Translations under genes and position numbers: made by a program
The notes under the pieces: model-generated
The model's database searches: none
Seen by the model: the letters and a program-made list of their open reading frames with translations, nothing else
What the model was told of the DNA's origin: nothing
Assembly (NCBI RefSeq): GCF_000384655.1
Contig: NZ_ARQI01000127.1
Coordinates: 28,575-92,574 of the forward strand
Direction: 5' to 3'
DNA length: 64,000 bases
DNA from: Brachyspira innocens ATCC 29796
Lineage (GTDB): Bacteria > Spirochaetota > Brachyspiria > Brachyspirales > Brachyspiraceae
Shown here: in pieces, positions 26,605 through 34,590 of the stretch
Layout: the number at the start of each line of letters is the position of its first letter
Position numbering within the stretch: position 1 is the stretch's first letter

Positions 26605-27804
26605 ATGACAATAGAAGAATTTAACAGCAAGTATTTAGTAAACAGAGAAGGTACAAACTCTCAAAAATGGGACACAATAAAGGACAGGAGATTTAAAGTA
26701 GGCGGACTTATACCTATGTGGGTGGCAGATATGGAATTCAGAGCTCCTGATGAAGTAATAGAGGCTTTAAACAAGAGAGTAAATCATGGGGTTTTTGGAT
26801 ATACTGTTTTGTGGGACAGTTATTTTGAAGCATTTTTTAACTGGCAGAAGAAAAGATATAATATAGACTTAAAAGAAGAATGGATAAATTTTTCAACTGG
26901 ACTTGTAACAGCATTATATTGGCTAGTTAATGCATATACAAATAAAGGCGACAGTGTAGTAATACTTACTCCTGTTTATTATCCTTTTCATAATGCAGTT
27001 AAAGATAATGAAAGAAATTTGATTAAATGCGAGCTAAAAAATGATAACGGAGTATTTTCTATAGATTTTGAAAAGTTAGAAGATGATATAGTAAAAAATA
27101 ATGTAAAATTAATGATATTCTGCAATCCTCATAATCCGGCTGGAAGGGTATGGACTGATGAAGAAATAGATAAAACTTTTGATATATGTAAAAGACATAA
27201 TGTGTATATTGTTTCTGATGAAATTCACCAAGATATAAATTTGGGTTATCGTCCTTTTATTTCAGCACTTTCTATAAAAAATAAAGATAAATATATGGAC
27301 AGATTAGTTGTTTTAACTTCTCCTTCAAAAACATTTAATTTGGCATGTCTTTTAAACTCTCATATAGTTATACCAGATGAGAAAATGAGAGAAAAATATA
27401 ATAAATTTGTAAATACGGTTAATAGAACAGAATTAAGTTTACTTGGTATGGTAGCAGCAGAAGCAGCATACAGATACGGAGAAGATTGGGTTGACGGACT
27501 TTTAAAAACAATAAGACGCAATTATGAATATATAAGAGATGAATTAAAAGCAAAAGTTCCAGAAATAATAACAAGCCCTTTGGAAGGTACTTATTTGCCT
27601 TTTATAGATTTAAGAAAAGTTGTTAATCCAGATAGAGTAAAAGAGTTTATACAAGATGACTGTAAAATAGCTATAGATTTTGGTGAATGGTTTTCTGATA
27701 ATTGTAAGGGATTTATAAGAGTTAATGTGGCAACTGATTTTAAATATATAGAAGAGTTTGTAAATAAAGTATCTTCACAATTAAAAAATAAAAATTATAA
27801 ATAA
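26605..27804 (+). CDS. MalY/PatB-type PLP-dependent C-S lyase (aminotransferase fold)
   Basis: 399 residues from the ATG at 26605 behind AAGGA; the frame could extend to 26578 but without a site. Fold type I PLP enzyme of the MalY/PatB group: GLIPMWVADMEFRAPDEVIEALNKRVNHGVFGYT, WINFSTGLVTALYWLV, ILTPVYYPF, IFCNPHNPAGRVW, YIVSDEIHQDI, and the Schiff-base lysine in VVLTSPSKTFNLACL. Such enzymes cleave cystathionine or cysteine, releasing H2S and pyruvate. The downstream symporter, 17 bases away, and the divergent YheO-like regulator suggest a locally controlled amino-acid use operon. H2S from cysteine is a plausible product; not shown by sequence. Confidence 0.9.
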   Translation: MTIEEFNSKYLVNREGTNSQKWDTIKDRRFKVGGLIPMWVADMEFRAPDEVIEALNKRVNHGVFGYTVLWDSYFEAFFNWQKKRYNIDLKEEWINFSTGLVTALYWLVNAYTNKGDSVVILTPVYYPFHNAVKDNERNLIKCELKNDNGVFSIDFEKLEDDIVKNNVKLMIFCNPHNPAGRVWTDEEIDKTFDICKRHNVYIVSDEIHQDINLGYRPFISALSIKNKDKYMDRLVVLTSPSKTFNLACLLNSHIVIPDEKMREKYNKFVNTVNRTELSLLGMVAAEAAYRYGEDWVDGLLKTIRRNYEYIRDELKAKVPEIITSPLEGTYLPFIDLRKVVNPDRVKEFIQDDCKIAIDFGEWFSDNCKGFIRVNVATDFKYIEEFVNKVSSQLKNKNYK

Positions 27805-27821
27805 AAAATAGGAGGCATAAT

Positions 27822-29057
27822 ATGAAAAGTTCTTTCTGGAAAAATTACAGATTTCCTATACTTTTAGTTTCTGGAGTAGTAATCGGAAGTATATTGGGTA
27901 TAATACTAAAGGAAAAAGCTGCCGTATTAAAACCTTTTGGGGATGTTTTTATTAATATACTTTTCACAGTAGTTGTTCCTTTAATATTTTTATCTATTAC
28001 CAACTCTATCATTCAGATGGACGATATGAAAAGATTAGGAAAAATAGTGGCTTCAATGTTTGTAGTGTTTATTATTACTGGACTTATTGCCGCAACTATA
28101 ATGATAATTACAGTAAGAGTATTTAATCCAGCTGAAGGTTTCCAAATTCCTATAACTCAGGTAGAAGAGCCTAATCCTCCTAAAGTATCAGAACAGTTGG
28201 TAAAAATGATAACAGTTACAGATTTTAAAGATTTGCTTTCTATAAGCAACATGCTTCCTCTTATAGTATTTTCTTTATTCTTTGGTTTTTCTATAAAGCT
28301 AGTAGGAGAAAAAGCCAAACCACTTGTTGCTGTTATTGACGGTGCTACATTGGCATTGATGAAATTGGTAAGTATTATAATGTATTATGCTCCTATAGGT
28401 TTGGGTGCTTATTTTGCCAATTTAGTAGGAAAGTTCGGACCAGAATTGATAGGTACTTATGCCAGAGCATGTGCGGTTTATTATCCTGCTGCATTTTTAT
28501 ATTTTATTATTTTCTTCCCTATATACGGTTATATTGCCGCTGGAAAATATGGTGTAAAATCTATGAAGCATTTGATAACTCCTATGATAACATCATTATC
28601 AACTCAAAGTTCTATTGCTACACTTCCTATAAACTTGGAAGCATCTGAAAAAATAGGAATAAGTGAAGATGTTAGAAATATAGTTTTACCTATAGGTGCA
28701 ACTGCTCATATGGACGGAACTTGTTTGAGCGGAATCTTAAAAATAGCTTTTCTTTACGGTGTATTTGGAATGAATTTTACAGGTATTGATGTTTGGGTTG
28801 GTTCTATAGTATTTGTAGTGCTTGCTGGTATGGCTAACGGTGCAATACCGGGCGGAGGACTTATCAGTGAAATGTTAATAGTTTCTATATACGGTTTTCC
28901 TCCAGAGGCTTTCCCTCTAATAGCTACTATTGGTATACTAGTTGACCCTCCTGCTACTATGGTTAATTCTGTTGGTGATAATGTGGCTGGTATGTTAGTT
29001 TCAAGAATAGTTGAAGGAAAAGATTGGTTTAAACATGCTATTAATGGCTCTAATTAA
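27822..29057 (+). CDS. sodium/proton:dicarboxylate (glutamate/cystine-type) symporter
   Basis: 411 residues, DAACS (GltP/GltT/TcyP) family. The start YRFPILLVSGVVIGSILGIIL and FGDVFINILFTVVVPLIFLSI are typical, as are the re-entrant hairpin serine stretch TSLSTQSSIATLPINL, the transport motif NIVLPIGATAHMDGTCLSGIL, the GAIPGGGLISEMLIV hairpin 2 region and the final DPPATMVNSVGDNVAGMLVSRI. Eight helices are expected. It is translated behind a GGAGG and sits after the C-S lyase, so cystine, cysteine or a related amino acid is a plausible substrate. Confidence 0.92.
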   Translation: MKSSFWKNYRFPILLVSGVVIGSILGIILKEKAAVLKPFGDVFINILFTVVVPLIFLSITNSIIQMDDMKRLGKIVASMFVVFIITGLIAATIMIITVRVFNPAEGFQIPITQVEEPNPPKVSEQLVKMITVTDFKDLLSISNMLPLIVFSLFFGFSIKLVGEKAKPLVAVIDGATLALMKLVSIIMYYAPIGLGAYFANLVGKFGPELIGTYARACAVYYPAAFLYFIIFFPIYGYIAAGKYGVKSMKHLITPMITSLSTQSSIATLPINLEASEKIGISEDVRNIVLPIGATAHMDGTCLSGILKIAFLYGVFGMNFTGIDVWVGSIVFVVLAGMANGAIPGGGLISEMLIVSIYGFPPEAFPLIATIGILVDPPATMVNSVGDNVAGMLVSRIVEGKDWFKHAINGSN

Positions 29058-29129
29058 GAAATAAATATTTATTGCTATTATTTTTTATGTGTTTACTTTT
29101 ATAATATATCCTATAAAAAGTTATTAAAA

Positions 29130-29164
29130 AAGCGGCTTAAGATTAATTAATATCTTGGCCGCTT
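29130..29164. terminator. stem-loop between converging symporter and PepSY genes
   Basis: AAGCGGC at 29130-29136 pairs with GCCGCTT at 29158-29164; the inner part (TTAAGATTA / TATCTTG) extends the stem imperfectly. The flanks are A- and T-rich on both sides, so it can work in both directions. Confidence 0.6.
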
Positions 29165-29187
29165 ATTTAATTTATAATAGATTAAAA

Positions 29188-29619
29188 TTAGTCGTCAAAT
29201 TTTTGTCCCATAATTTGACCATTGCCTGATACCATAACTTCCATCATATTATTTAATTTTATTTTGTAGTTTCCCCATTCTTTTTCAGCATCTATTATAG
29301 CAGCCTGAGGATAAGCATTTTTTACAGCCTGCACAACAGCAGGTGGAAAAGCAGCATCTGGTATAGGAGCATATTCACTGTCTATATTTTCCCAATCACC
29401 ATTTCCTAAAAAGTCTATAGATACTCCGTTTGATAATTTAACGTCAAATTTTCTTCCGTCTCTTTCCACTTTCCATATCTGAACACCAGGAAATACTCTC
29501 TGTATAAATGATGTAGCATTTGCAGGTAAAGCAGAAGGTGGAACTACCCAGTCATCAGCAAAAAGACTTGAAGCTGATAATACCATTAATGATAAAAATA
29601 AAATAGATAATTTTTTCAT
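29188..29619 (-). CDS. exported PepSY-like protein
   Basis: 143 residues with signal peptide MKKLSILFLSLMVLSASSLFADD and then two similar halves of a PepSY-like (putative beta-lactamase-inhibitor-like) domain: LPANATSFIQRVFPGVQIWKVERDGRKFDVKLSNGVSIDFLGNGDWENID and FPPAVVQAVKNAYPQAAIIDAEKEWGNYKIKLNNMMEVMVSGNGQIMG. Proteins of this kind are periplasmic or surface, function unknown. AAGGAGA precedes the ATG. It is monocistronic. Confidence 0.85.
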   Translation of the reverse strand: MKKLSILFLSLMVLSASSLFADDWVVPPSALPANATSFIQRVFPGVQIWKVERDGRKFDVKLSNGVSIDFLGNGDWENIDSEYAPIPDAAFPPAVVQAVKNAYPQAAIIDAEKEWGNYKIKLNNMMEVMVSGNGQIMGQKFDD

Positions 29620-29750
29620 GAGTTACTCTCCTTAATTTGTTATTTATAGTCTGTAAATTATCTTTACAATTATAAGTATAGCATTTTTTCAATAATTGTC
29701 AAGTTTATTTACAATTATTTTACTATTTTTTACATAAAATTTTATTTTTG

Positions 29751-30761
29751 TTATATATTTTTTATCTTTTTTATAAATTCTCTTAAATCTTTTGCTAGAG
29801 GAGCTTTCACTTTTATTAATTTATCAGTAATAGGGTGATTAAACTCCAAACTATAAGCATGCAAAGCCTGTCTATGAAAAAATCCCTCAGGTATAATATC
29901 TTTTTCTATAAAATCATCAAAAACTTTTGGACCATATTTCCCGTATATTTTATCCCCAACCATATAAAGATTTTTTGAATAAAGATGAACCCTAATCTGA
30001 TGCATTCTTCCAGTATATAATCTTGCCATAACAACAGCATAATCACCAAAACGTTTGATAGTTTTGAATGCAGTTTTTGAATATTTTGAACCTTCTATAT
30101 TTTCTTTATGCAAAGTTTGAAAACGTCTGTAATATTTATGTCCGCTTTCAAGCATATATCCTTCTACTATAAAATTATCTTCAATATTCTGAGCATTTTC
30201 TACTACAGCAATATAAGTTTTTTTTATTTTCTTTTTAGTATTTTTTCTCCTTGCAATCATAGCACAGAATTTAGATGCTGTTTCATGTCCTCTTGACATA
30301 ACAACACAGCCGCTTGTTTCTCTGTCTATTCTATTTAACATGTTTATATTGCAATTAAGCATTTGTTTGACAATGGTATGAAGTGTATTATGATAATATT
30401 TACCAGATGGTATGACTGGAAGATTAGCTGGTTTATTTGCTATTATTAGATCTCCATCATCATATATGATAGTAACATTTTTATCAACTTCAGGTTCTTT
30501 CATTCCTATAATATGGTACTCTATTTCATCACCTTTGTTTACAGTTCTAGTATATTTTACTTTTCTTCCGTTTAAAAGTACCAAACCTTGTCCTATTAAA
30601 TCCTGCCATTTATTTCTTGAATAATAAGAAAATCTATCGCCCATATATTTATCTAATCTTATACTATAATCAATATTTTCTTCTATACGGCATTTTCTTA
30701 CAACAGATTTTTGGTATATGTCTTCTGTGTTTAAATGCAATTTATTTTTAGCTTTTTTCAT
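29751..30761 (-). CDS. RluA-family 23S rRNA pseudouridine synthase
   Basis: 336 residues from the ATG at 30761. A longer frame begins at a TTG at 30797, but that TTG is part of a consensus -35 hexamer, so the extension is not translated. Residues about 25-85 form an S4-like RNA-binding domain (RLDKYMGDRFSYYSRNKWQDLIGQGLVLLNGRKVKYTRTVNKGDEIEY). The catalytic motif is LNRIDRETSGCVVMSRG, with the Asp nucleophile (the family consensus is HRLDxxTSG, here N-R-I-D). ARLYTGRMHQIRVHL is the second family signature. The sub-type (RluC, RluD or other) cannot be told. Confidence 0.9.
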   Translation of the reverse strand: MKKAKNKLHLNTEDIYQKSVVRKCRIEENIDYSIRLDKYMGDRFSYYSRNKWQDLIGQGLVLLNGRKVKYTRTVNKGDEIEYHIIGMKEPEVDKNVTIIYDDGDLIIANKPANLPVIPSGKYYHNTLHTIVKQMLNCNINMLNRIDRETSGCVVMSRGHETASKFCAMIARRKNTKKKIKKTYIAVVENAQNIEDNFIVEGYMLESGHKYYRRFQTLHKENIEGSKYSKTAFKTIKRFGDYAVVMARLYTGRMHQIRVHLYSKNLYMVGDKIYGKYGPKVFDDFIEKDIIPEGFFHRQALHAYSLEFNHPITDKLIKVKAPLAKDLREFIKKIKNI

Positions 30762-30768
30762 ATTATTT

Positions 30769-30797
30769 ATTATACTTAAAAAATAATATTCTGTCAA
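30769..30797 (-). promoter_or_regulatory. perfect consensus promoter giving a leaderless transcript
   Basis: On the minus strand TTGACA occupies 30797-30792 and TATAAT 30774-30769 with a 17-base spacer. The start codon at 30761 lies only seven bases after the -10 box, so transcription would begin at or next to the ATG. Confidence 0.75.
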
Positions 30798-30805
30798 AAC
30801 ATTAT

Positions 30806-30840
30806 AAAAACGGGCAGAAGCTAGAATTAAGCCCCGCCCG
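30806..30840 (-). terminator. glgC intrinsic terminator (minus strand)
   Basis: On the minus strand CGGGC and GCCCG pair (30840-30836 with 30815-30811), with an inner GCT/AGC pairing, followed by a five-T run at 30810-30806. Its GC content stands out in this AT-rich region. Confidence 0.7.
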
Positions 30841-30865
30841 CAACAAACAAACTTTAAACAAACTT

Positions 30866-32152
30866 TTATATTATTGTACCGCTTTTTACTATTGTATTTT
30901 TTGGAATTATTACTATACCGTCTCTTATACAGTAAAATTCACTGTCCTGATGCTGTATTTTCTTTTTATTGGTAATAACAACATCATTTCCTATTCTAAC
31001 ATTTTTATCTATTATTACATTTTTAAGAGTGCATTTTTTACCTATACCTATTTTAGGGATATGACGCACATTAAGTCTTTCAATATCATCATTGTCTTCA
31101 TAATAGTCACTTCCCATCATAACAACTCTTTCCAAAGTAGAGCCGCTTTGAACAACAGAACGTACACCTATTACACATTCTTTAATAGTTGCATTCTCTA
31201 TTCTGCATCCATCAGCTATTATACTTGAAGTTACATTTGCTTTTTCAACTTTTGAAGGTGATAAGTAGCGTACATGAGTATATATAGGGGCATTTTCATC
31301 ATAAAAATCAAATGGAGGATTTTTACTTCCAAAAGATATATTAGCCTCAAAATATGCCTTAATAGTTCCTACATCTTCCCAATATCCTTGGAATGCATAG
31401 CTGTAAACTTTATATTTTTTAATAGCTTCAGGTATTATATCTTTACCAAAATCTATCATAGATACATCGGCTAAAAGTTCTTTAAGTACGCTGTGTCTGA
31501 ATACATAAATACCCATAGAAGCCAAATATTCTTTATTAGGGTCTTCTATGTTAAACATTTTCTTTTGTTCTTCGCTTAGTTTTAAAGCATCAAGGGCTTC
31601 ATCTTCTTTAGGTTTTTCATGGAAATTGGTGATTTGACCTCTTTTATTAACAAGCATAACACCAAAACCTTTAGCATCTTCTCTTACTACTGGAACAGTA
31701 CCTACTACTATATCGGCACCAGTTTCTAGCATATGCTGAAGCATAACATTATAATTCATACGGTAAACTTGGTCGCCTGAAAGTATAACAACATTATTAA
31801 CAAATTCATTGTCAAAGTGAGCAAGATTTTTTCTAACAGCATCAGCAGTACCTTGATACCAGTCTATATTAGTATCAGTCTGCTCAGCTGCAAGTATACT
31901 TACATGACCGCCAGAGAAGTTATCGAATCTATAAGCATTGTATATGTGATTGTTTAAAGAAGCACTATTAAATTGTGTAATTACATAAATATTTCTAAAT
32001 CCGCTGTTAATACAGTTGGATACTGGTATGTCTATCATTCTGTATTGACCGCCTAAAGATACTGCAGGTTTAGAGCGTGCTTTTACTAATGGATAAAGTC
32101 TTGTTCCCCTTCCTCCTCCGAGTATCAAGGCAACAGTATTAAATGCTCTCAT
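30866..32152 (-). CDS. glgC: glucose-1-phosphate adenylyltransferase
   Basis: 428 residues from the ATG at 32152, preceded by TTGGAG; an ATG four codons earlier (32164) lacks a site. NTVALILGGGRGTRLYPLVKARSKPAVSLGGQYRMIDIPVSNCINSGF is the ADP-glucose pyrophosphorylase N-terminus with the nucleotide loop and allosteric/catalytic residues; HFDNEFVNNVVILSGDQVYRMNY, EKPKEDEALD and the C-terminal left-handed beta-helix (VSSSIIADGCRIENATIKECVIGVRS) complete it. It makes ADP-glucose for glycogen; glgA lies 3 kb away on the same strand. It has its own terminator. Confidence 0.96.
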   Translation of the reverse strand: MRAFNTVALILGGGRGTRLYPLVKARSKPAVSLGGQYRMIDIPVSNCINSGFRNIYVITQFNSASLNNHIYNAYRFDNFSGGHVSILAAEQTDTNIDWYQGTADAVRKNLAHFDNEFVNNVVILSGDQVYRMNYNVMLQHMLETGADIVVGTVPVVREDAKGFGVMLVNKRGQITNFHEKPKEDEALDALKLSEEQKKMFNIEDPNKEYLASMGIYVFRHSVLKELLADVSMIDFGKDIIPEAIKKYKVYSYAFQGYWEDVGTIKAYFEANISFGSKNPPFDFYDENAPIYTHVRYLSPSKVEKANVTSSIIADGCRIENATIKECVIGVRSVVQSGSTLERVVMMGSDYYEDNDDIERLNVRHIPKIGIGKKCTLKNVIIDKNVRIGNDVVITNKKKIQHQDSEFYCIRDGIVIIPKNTIVKSGTII

Positions 32153-32230
32153 AAAAAACTCCAATATTTGTTTTATACTAAAAATTCATATATTATAAGT
32201 ATAGTAAAAAAAATATAACTTTTCAAGATT

Positions 32231-33016
32231 TTACAATATATTAAAATGTTTTAAGGCATTATAAATACCGTCATTATCAACATCATCAGTAATATAGTCA
32301 GCCACAAGTTTTACTTCTTTATTGGCATTACCCATAGCTACACCTATAGCAGAATGCTCTATCATAGTGATATCGTTACCTCCGTCCCCGAAAGCCATAG
32401 TTTCAGATATATCTATTTTATAATGTTCTATAATCTTATCCATTCCTATATGCTTTCCGCCGCCTTTGGTATTAACATCAGTAAAAGCTGGGTGCCATCT
32501 GCTGGATTCGCAGTTTTTGAATATATTTTTCATAAGTTCTTTTTCTTTTTTTTCATCTACAAATAAATTTATCTGCAAAATATCATCTATATTTTGTTCT
32601 AAAAACTCATAATAATTGTCTACAGCAGGTATTGGGAGGTTTATTGATTTTGAAACTTCTTCTACTTCTTTTGTAACATAATTAATAAATATTCCGCTAT
32701 TCATCATAATAGAGCAGGGGAACTTTTCTTTATTTTTTAGATAATCTATTAAAGAATAAATTTCCTCTCTTGCTATAGAATGTCTGTAAATGGACTTTTC
32801 TCCTATATAGCAGTCAAAACCATTTGCTGTTATATAGCCGTCAAACTCTAAATTATCCAAATTATTTATATGCTTTTTTATTCTTCCAGTTGCTATAAAT
32901 ATTTTTATTCCTTTATCTTTTAATTGTCTTATAGCTTCTTTTGAAGAATCTGAAACTTTATGCGTATTAAAACTAACCAAAGTACCGTCTATATCAAAAA
33001 ATACTGCTTTTATCAT
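32231..33016 (-). CDS. Cof-type HAD-superfamily phosphatase (copy B)
   Basis: 261 residues. HAD motif I is KAVFFDIDGTLVSF, motif II IFIATGRI, motif III the Lys in the GGGKHIGMDKIIEHY region and motif IV FGDGGNDITMIEHSAIGVAMGNANKEVK; the cap between about 85 and 190 is of the Cof (IIB) type. These enzymes hydrolyse sugar phosphates, FMN or related metabolites. It lies 25 bases downstream of a near-duplicate gene (33042-33839) with almost the same ends and body, so it arose by tandem duplication. The catalytic residues are intact in both. Confidence 0.9.
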   Translation of the reverse strand: MIKAVFFDIDGTLVSFNTHKVSDSSKEAIRQLKDKGIKIFIATGRIKKHINNLDNLEFDGYITANGFDCYIGEKSIYRHSIAREEIYSLIDYLKNKEKFPCSIMMNSGIFINYVTKEVEEVSKSINLPIPAVDNYYEFLEQNIDDILQINLFVDEKKEKELMKNIFKNCESSRWHPAFTDVNTKGGGKHIGMDKIIEHYKIDISETMAFGDGGNDITMIEHSAIGVAMGNANKEVKLVADYITDDVDNDGIYNALKHFNIL

Positions 33017-33041
33017 AATAAAAAATCCTTAAATTATATAA

Positions 33042-33839
33042 CTAATCTATTAAATTAAAATGCTTAAGTGCTTTATAAACCCCTTCATCATCAACACTTT
33101 CTGTAATATAGTCAGCTGCTTCTTTTACATTATCATTAGCATTTCCCATAGCTACACCTATAGCGGCATGCTTAATCATTCCTAAATCATTTCCTCCGTC
33201 TCCGAAAGCCATTGTTTCGGATAAGTCTATTTTATAATGCTCTATAATCTTATCTATCCCTATATCTTTTCCGCCGCCTTTAGGATTAACATCAGCAAAT
33301 GAAAAATGCCATCTGCTTGATATGCTGTTTTTTAGTATGTTGTCCATTAAATATTTTTCTTTATTCTCATCTACAAATATATTAAGCTGAACAATTTTTT
33401 CATAATTATTTTTTATATATTCATTAAAATCTATAGTTTTTGGAACTTTTACATTAGCCATACCATAAAGCATATTGATAACATCATCAGCATAATTGAG
33501 AAATATGTTATCGGTTGTTATAACAGTGCAAGGAAATCTGTCATTATTAAGATAGTTCATCAAAGAAAATAAATCATCTTTATTTATTGAAACTTTATAT
33601 ATTTCTTTCATACTGTTATTTTCTTTAACTATACAACTGCATCCGTTAAGTAATATAAATCCATCAAACTCTAAATCATCTAAATTATCTATTTGAAATA
33701 AAGCTCTGCCGCTTGCTATAAAAATTTTTATACCTTTTTCTCTAAGTTCTCTAATAGCTTTTTTAGATAGTTCAGATATTTTGTGTGTATTAAAACTAAC
33801 TAAAGTACCGTCTATATCAAAAAATACTGCTTTTATCAT
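33042..33839 (-). CDS. Cof-type HAD-superfamily phosphatase (copy A)
   Basis: 265 residues. MIKAVFFDIDGTLVSFNTHKISELSKKAIRELREKGIKIFIASGRA is almost identical to the start of the downstream copy; motif IV reads AFGDGGNDLGMIKHAAIGVAMGNAN and the Lys is in KGGGKDIGIDKIIEHYKIDLSETM. The divergence is concentrated in the cap (about 85-185), which selects substrate, so the two copies may act on different phosphates. The gene lies upstream in the pair and probably carries the promoter for both. Confidence 0.9.
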   Translation of the reverse strand: MIKAVFFDIDGTLVSFNTHKISELSKKAIRELREKGIKIFIASGRALFQIDNLDDLEFDGFILLNGCSCIVKENNSMKEIYKVSINKDDLFSLMNYLNNDRFPCTVITTDNIFLNYADDVINMLYGMANVKVPKTIDFNEYIKNNYEKIVQLNIFVDENKEKYLMDNILKNSISSRWHFSFADVNPKGGGKDIGIDKIIEHYKIDLSETMAFGDGGNDLGMIKHAAIGVAMGNANDNVKEAADYITESVDDEGVYKALKHFNLID

Positions 33840-33985
33840 TGTAATAACCCATCATATTATTTATTTTTTCGAGAAATATTATAATACAAGAGAAAAAGTT
33901 TTTCAAATATTTTTTAGGAATAAAATATATTAAATTTATTTAACAATTATTTTTTTGATTATTAAAATAAAATTGATTATAAAAT

Positions 33986-34013
33986 AAAAGACCTAAAATT
34001 ATTTAGGTCTTTT
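33986..34013. terminator. bidirectional intrinsic terminator after the DJ-1-like gene
   Basis: A perfect 12-bp stem, AAAAGACCTAAA with TTTAGGTCTTTT, and a four-base loop; each strand ends in a T run, which suits termination of the minus-strand DJ-1-like gene. Confidence 0.8.
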
Positions 34014-34034
34014 ATAAAAATGGCAGAATATTAT

Positions 34035-34559
34035 TTAAGATAAACTGTTTAATACTCCAACAACAGCATTAGCAAAATCTTTAGAAGATGCAGGTCCATT
34101 TGCAGTAACTATATTTCCAGATACAACAACATTTTCAGACATTATATTAGCATTACCATGTCTTACATGCGATTCATCGGCAGGCAGACAGCTAACATTA
34201 ATTCCCTCTAATATTTTAGCATTAGCCATAATAACAACTCCGCTACCTATACCTGCAACTATCTTTTGATTATCCAAAAATAATTTAGCAAGCCCCTGAG
34301 TACGCCAATCGTCCCATAAAGTAATACAGCCTATACCTCCTACAAATACAACAGCATCAAATTCTACAGCATCAACCTCACTAAATAGTAAATCTATATT
34401 AGTAATACCTCCCAATTTTCCCTGAGCAGTACCTATAAATGTAGATGATACTTCTGTTTTATATCCAGCACTTTCAAAAATTTTCTTGCTTTCAAAATAT
34501 TCCTCATCTTGAAAATTCTGACCAGACATTACATATAAAATATTATTAGTTTTTCCCAT
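34035..34559 (-). CDS. DJ-1/PfpI-family protein lacking the catalytic Cys
   Basis: 174 residues with the class I glutamine-amidotransferase-like fold: LYVMSGQNFQDEEYFESKKIFESAGYKTEVSS, EFDAVVFVGGIGCITLW, then the nucleophile-elbow region NQKIVAGIGSGVVIMANA and a C-terminal ANIMSENVVVSGNIVTANGPASSKDFANAVVGVL. Typical members have AICHG at the elbow; here the Cys and His positions read Gly105 and Ser106, so protease, chaperone or glyoxalase activity by the usual route is unlikely. It may be a non-catalytic or altered protein. GGAGA precedes the ATG; it is monocistronic. Confidence 0.85.
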   Translation of the reverse strand: MGKTNNILYVMSGQNFQDEEYFESKKIFESAGYKTEVSSTFIGTAQGKLGGITNIDLLFSEVDAVEFDAVVFVGGIGCITLWDDWRTQGLAKLFLDNQKIVAGIGSGVVIMANAKILEGINVSCLPADESHVRHGNANIMSENVVVSGNIVTANGPASSKDFANAVVGVLNSLS

Positions 34560-34590
34560 TAATTAATTTCTCCAGTTATTAATATTATTT

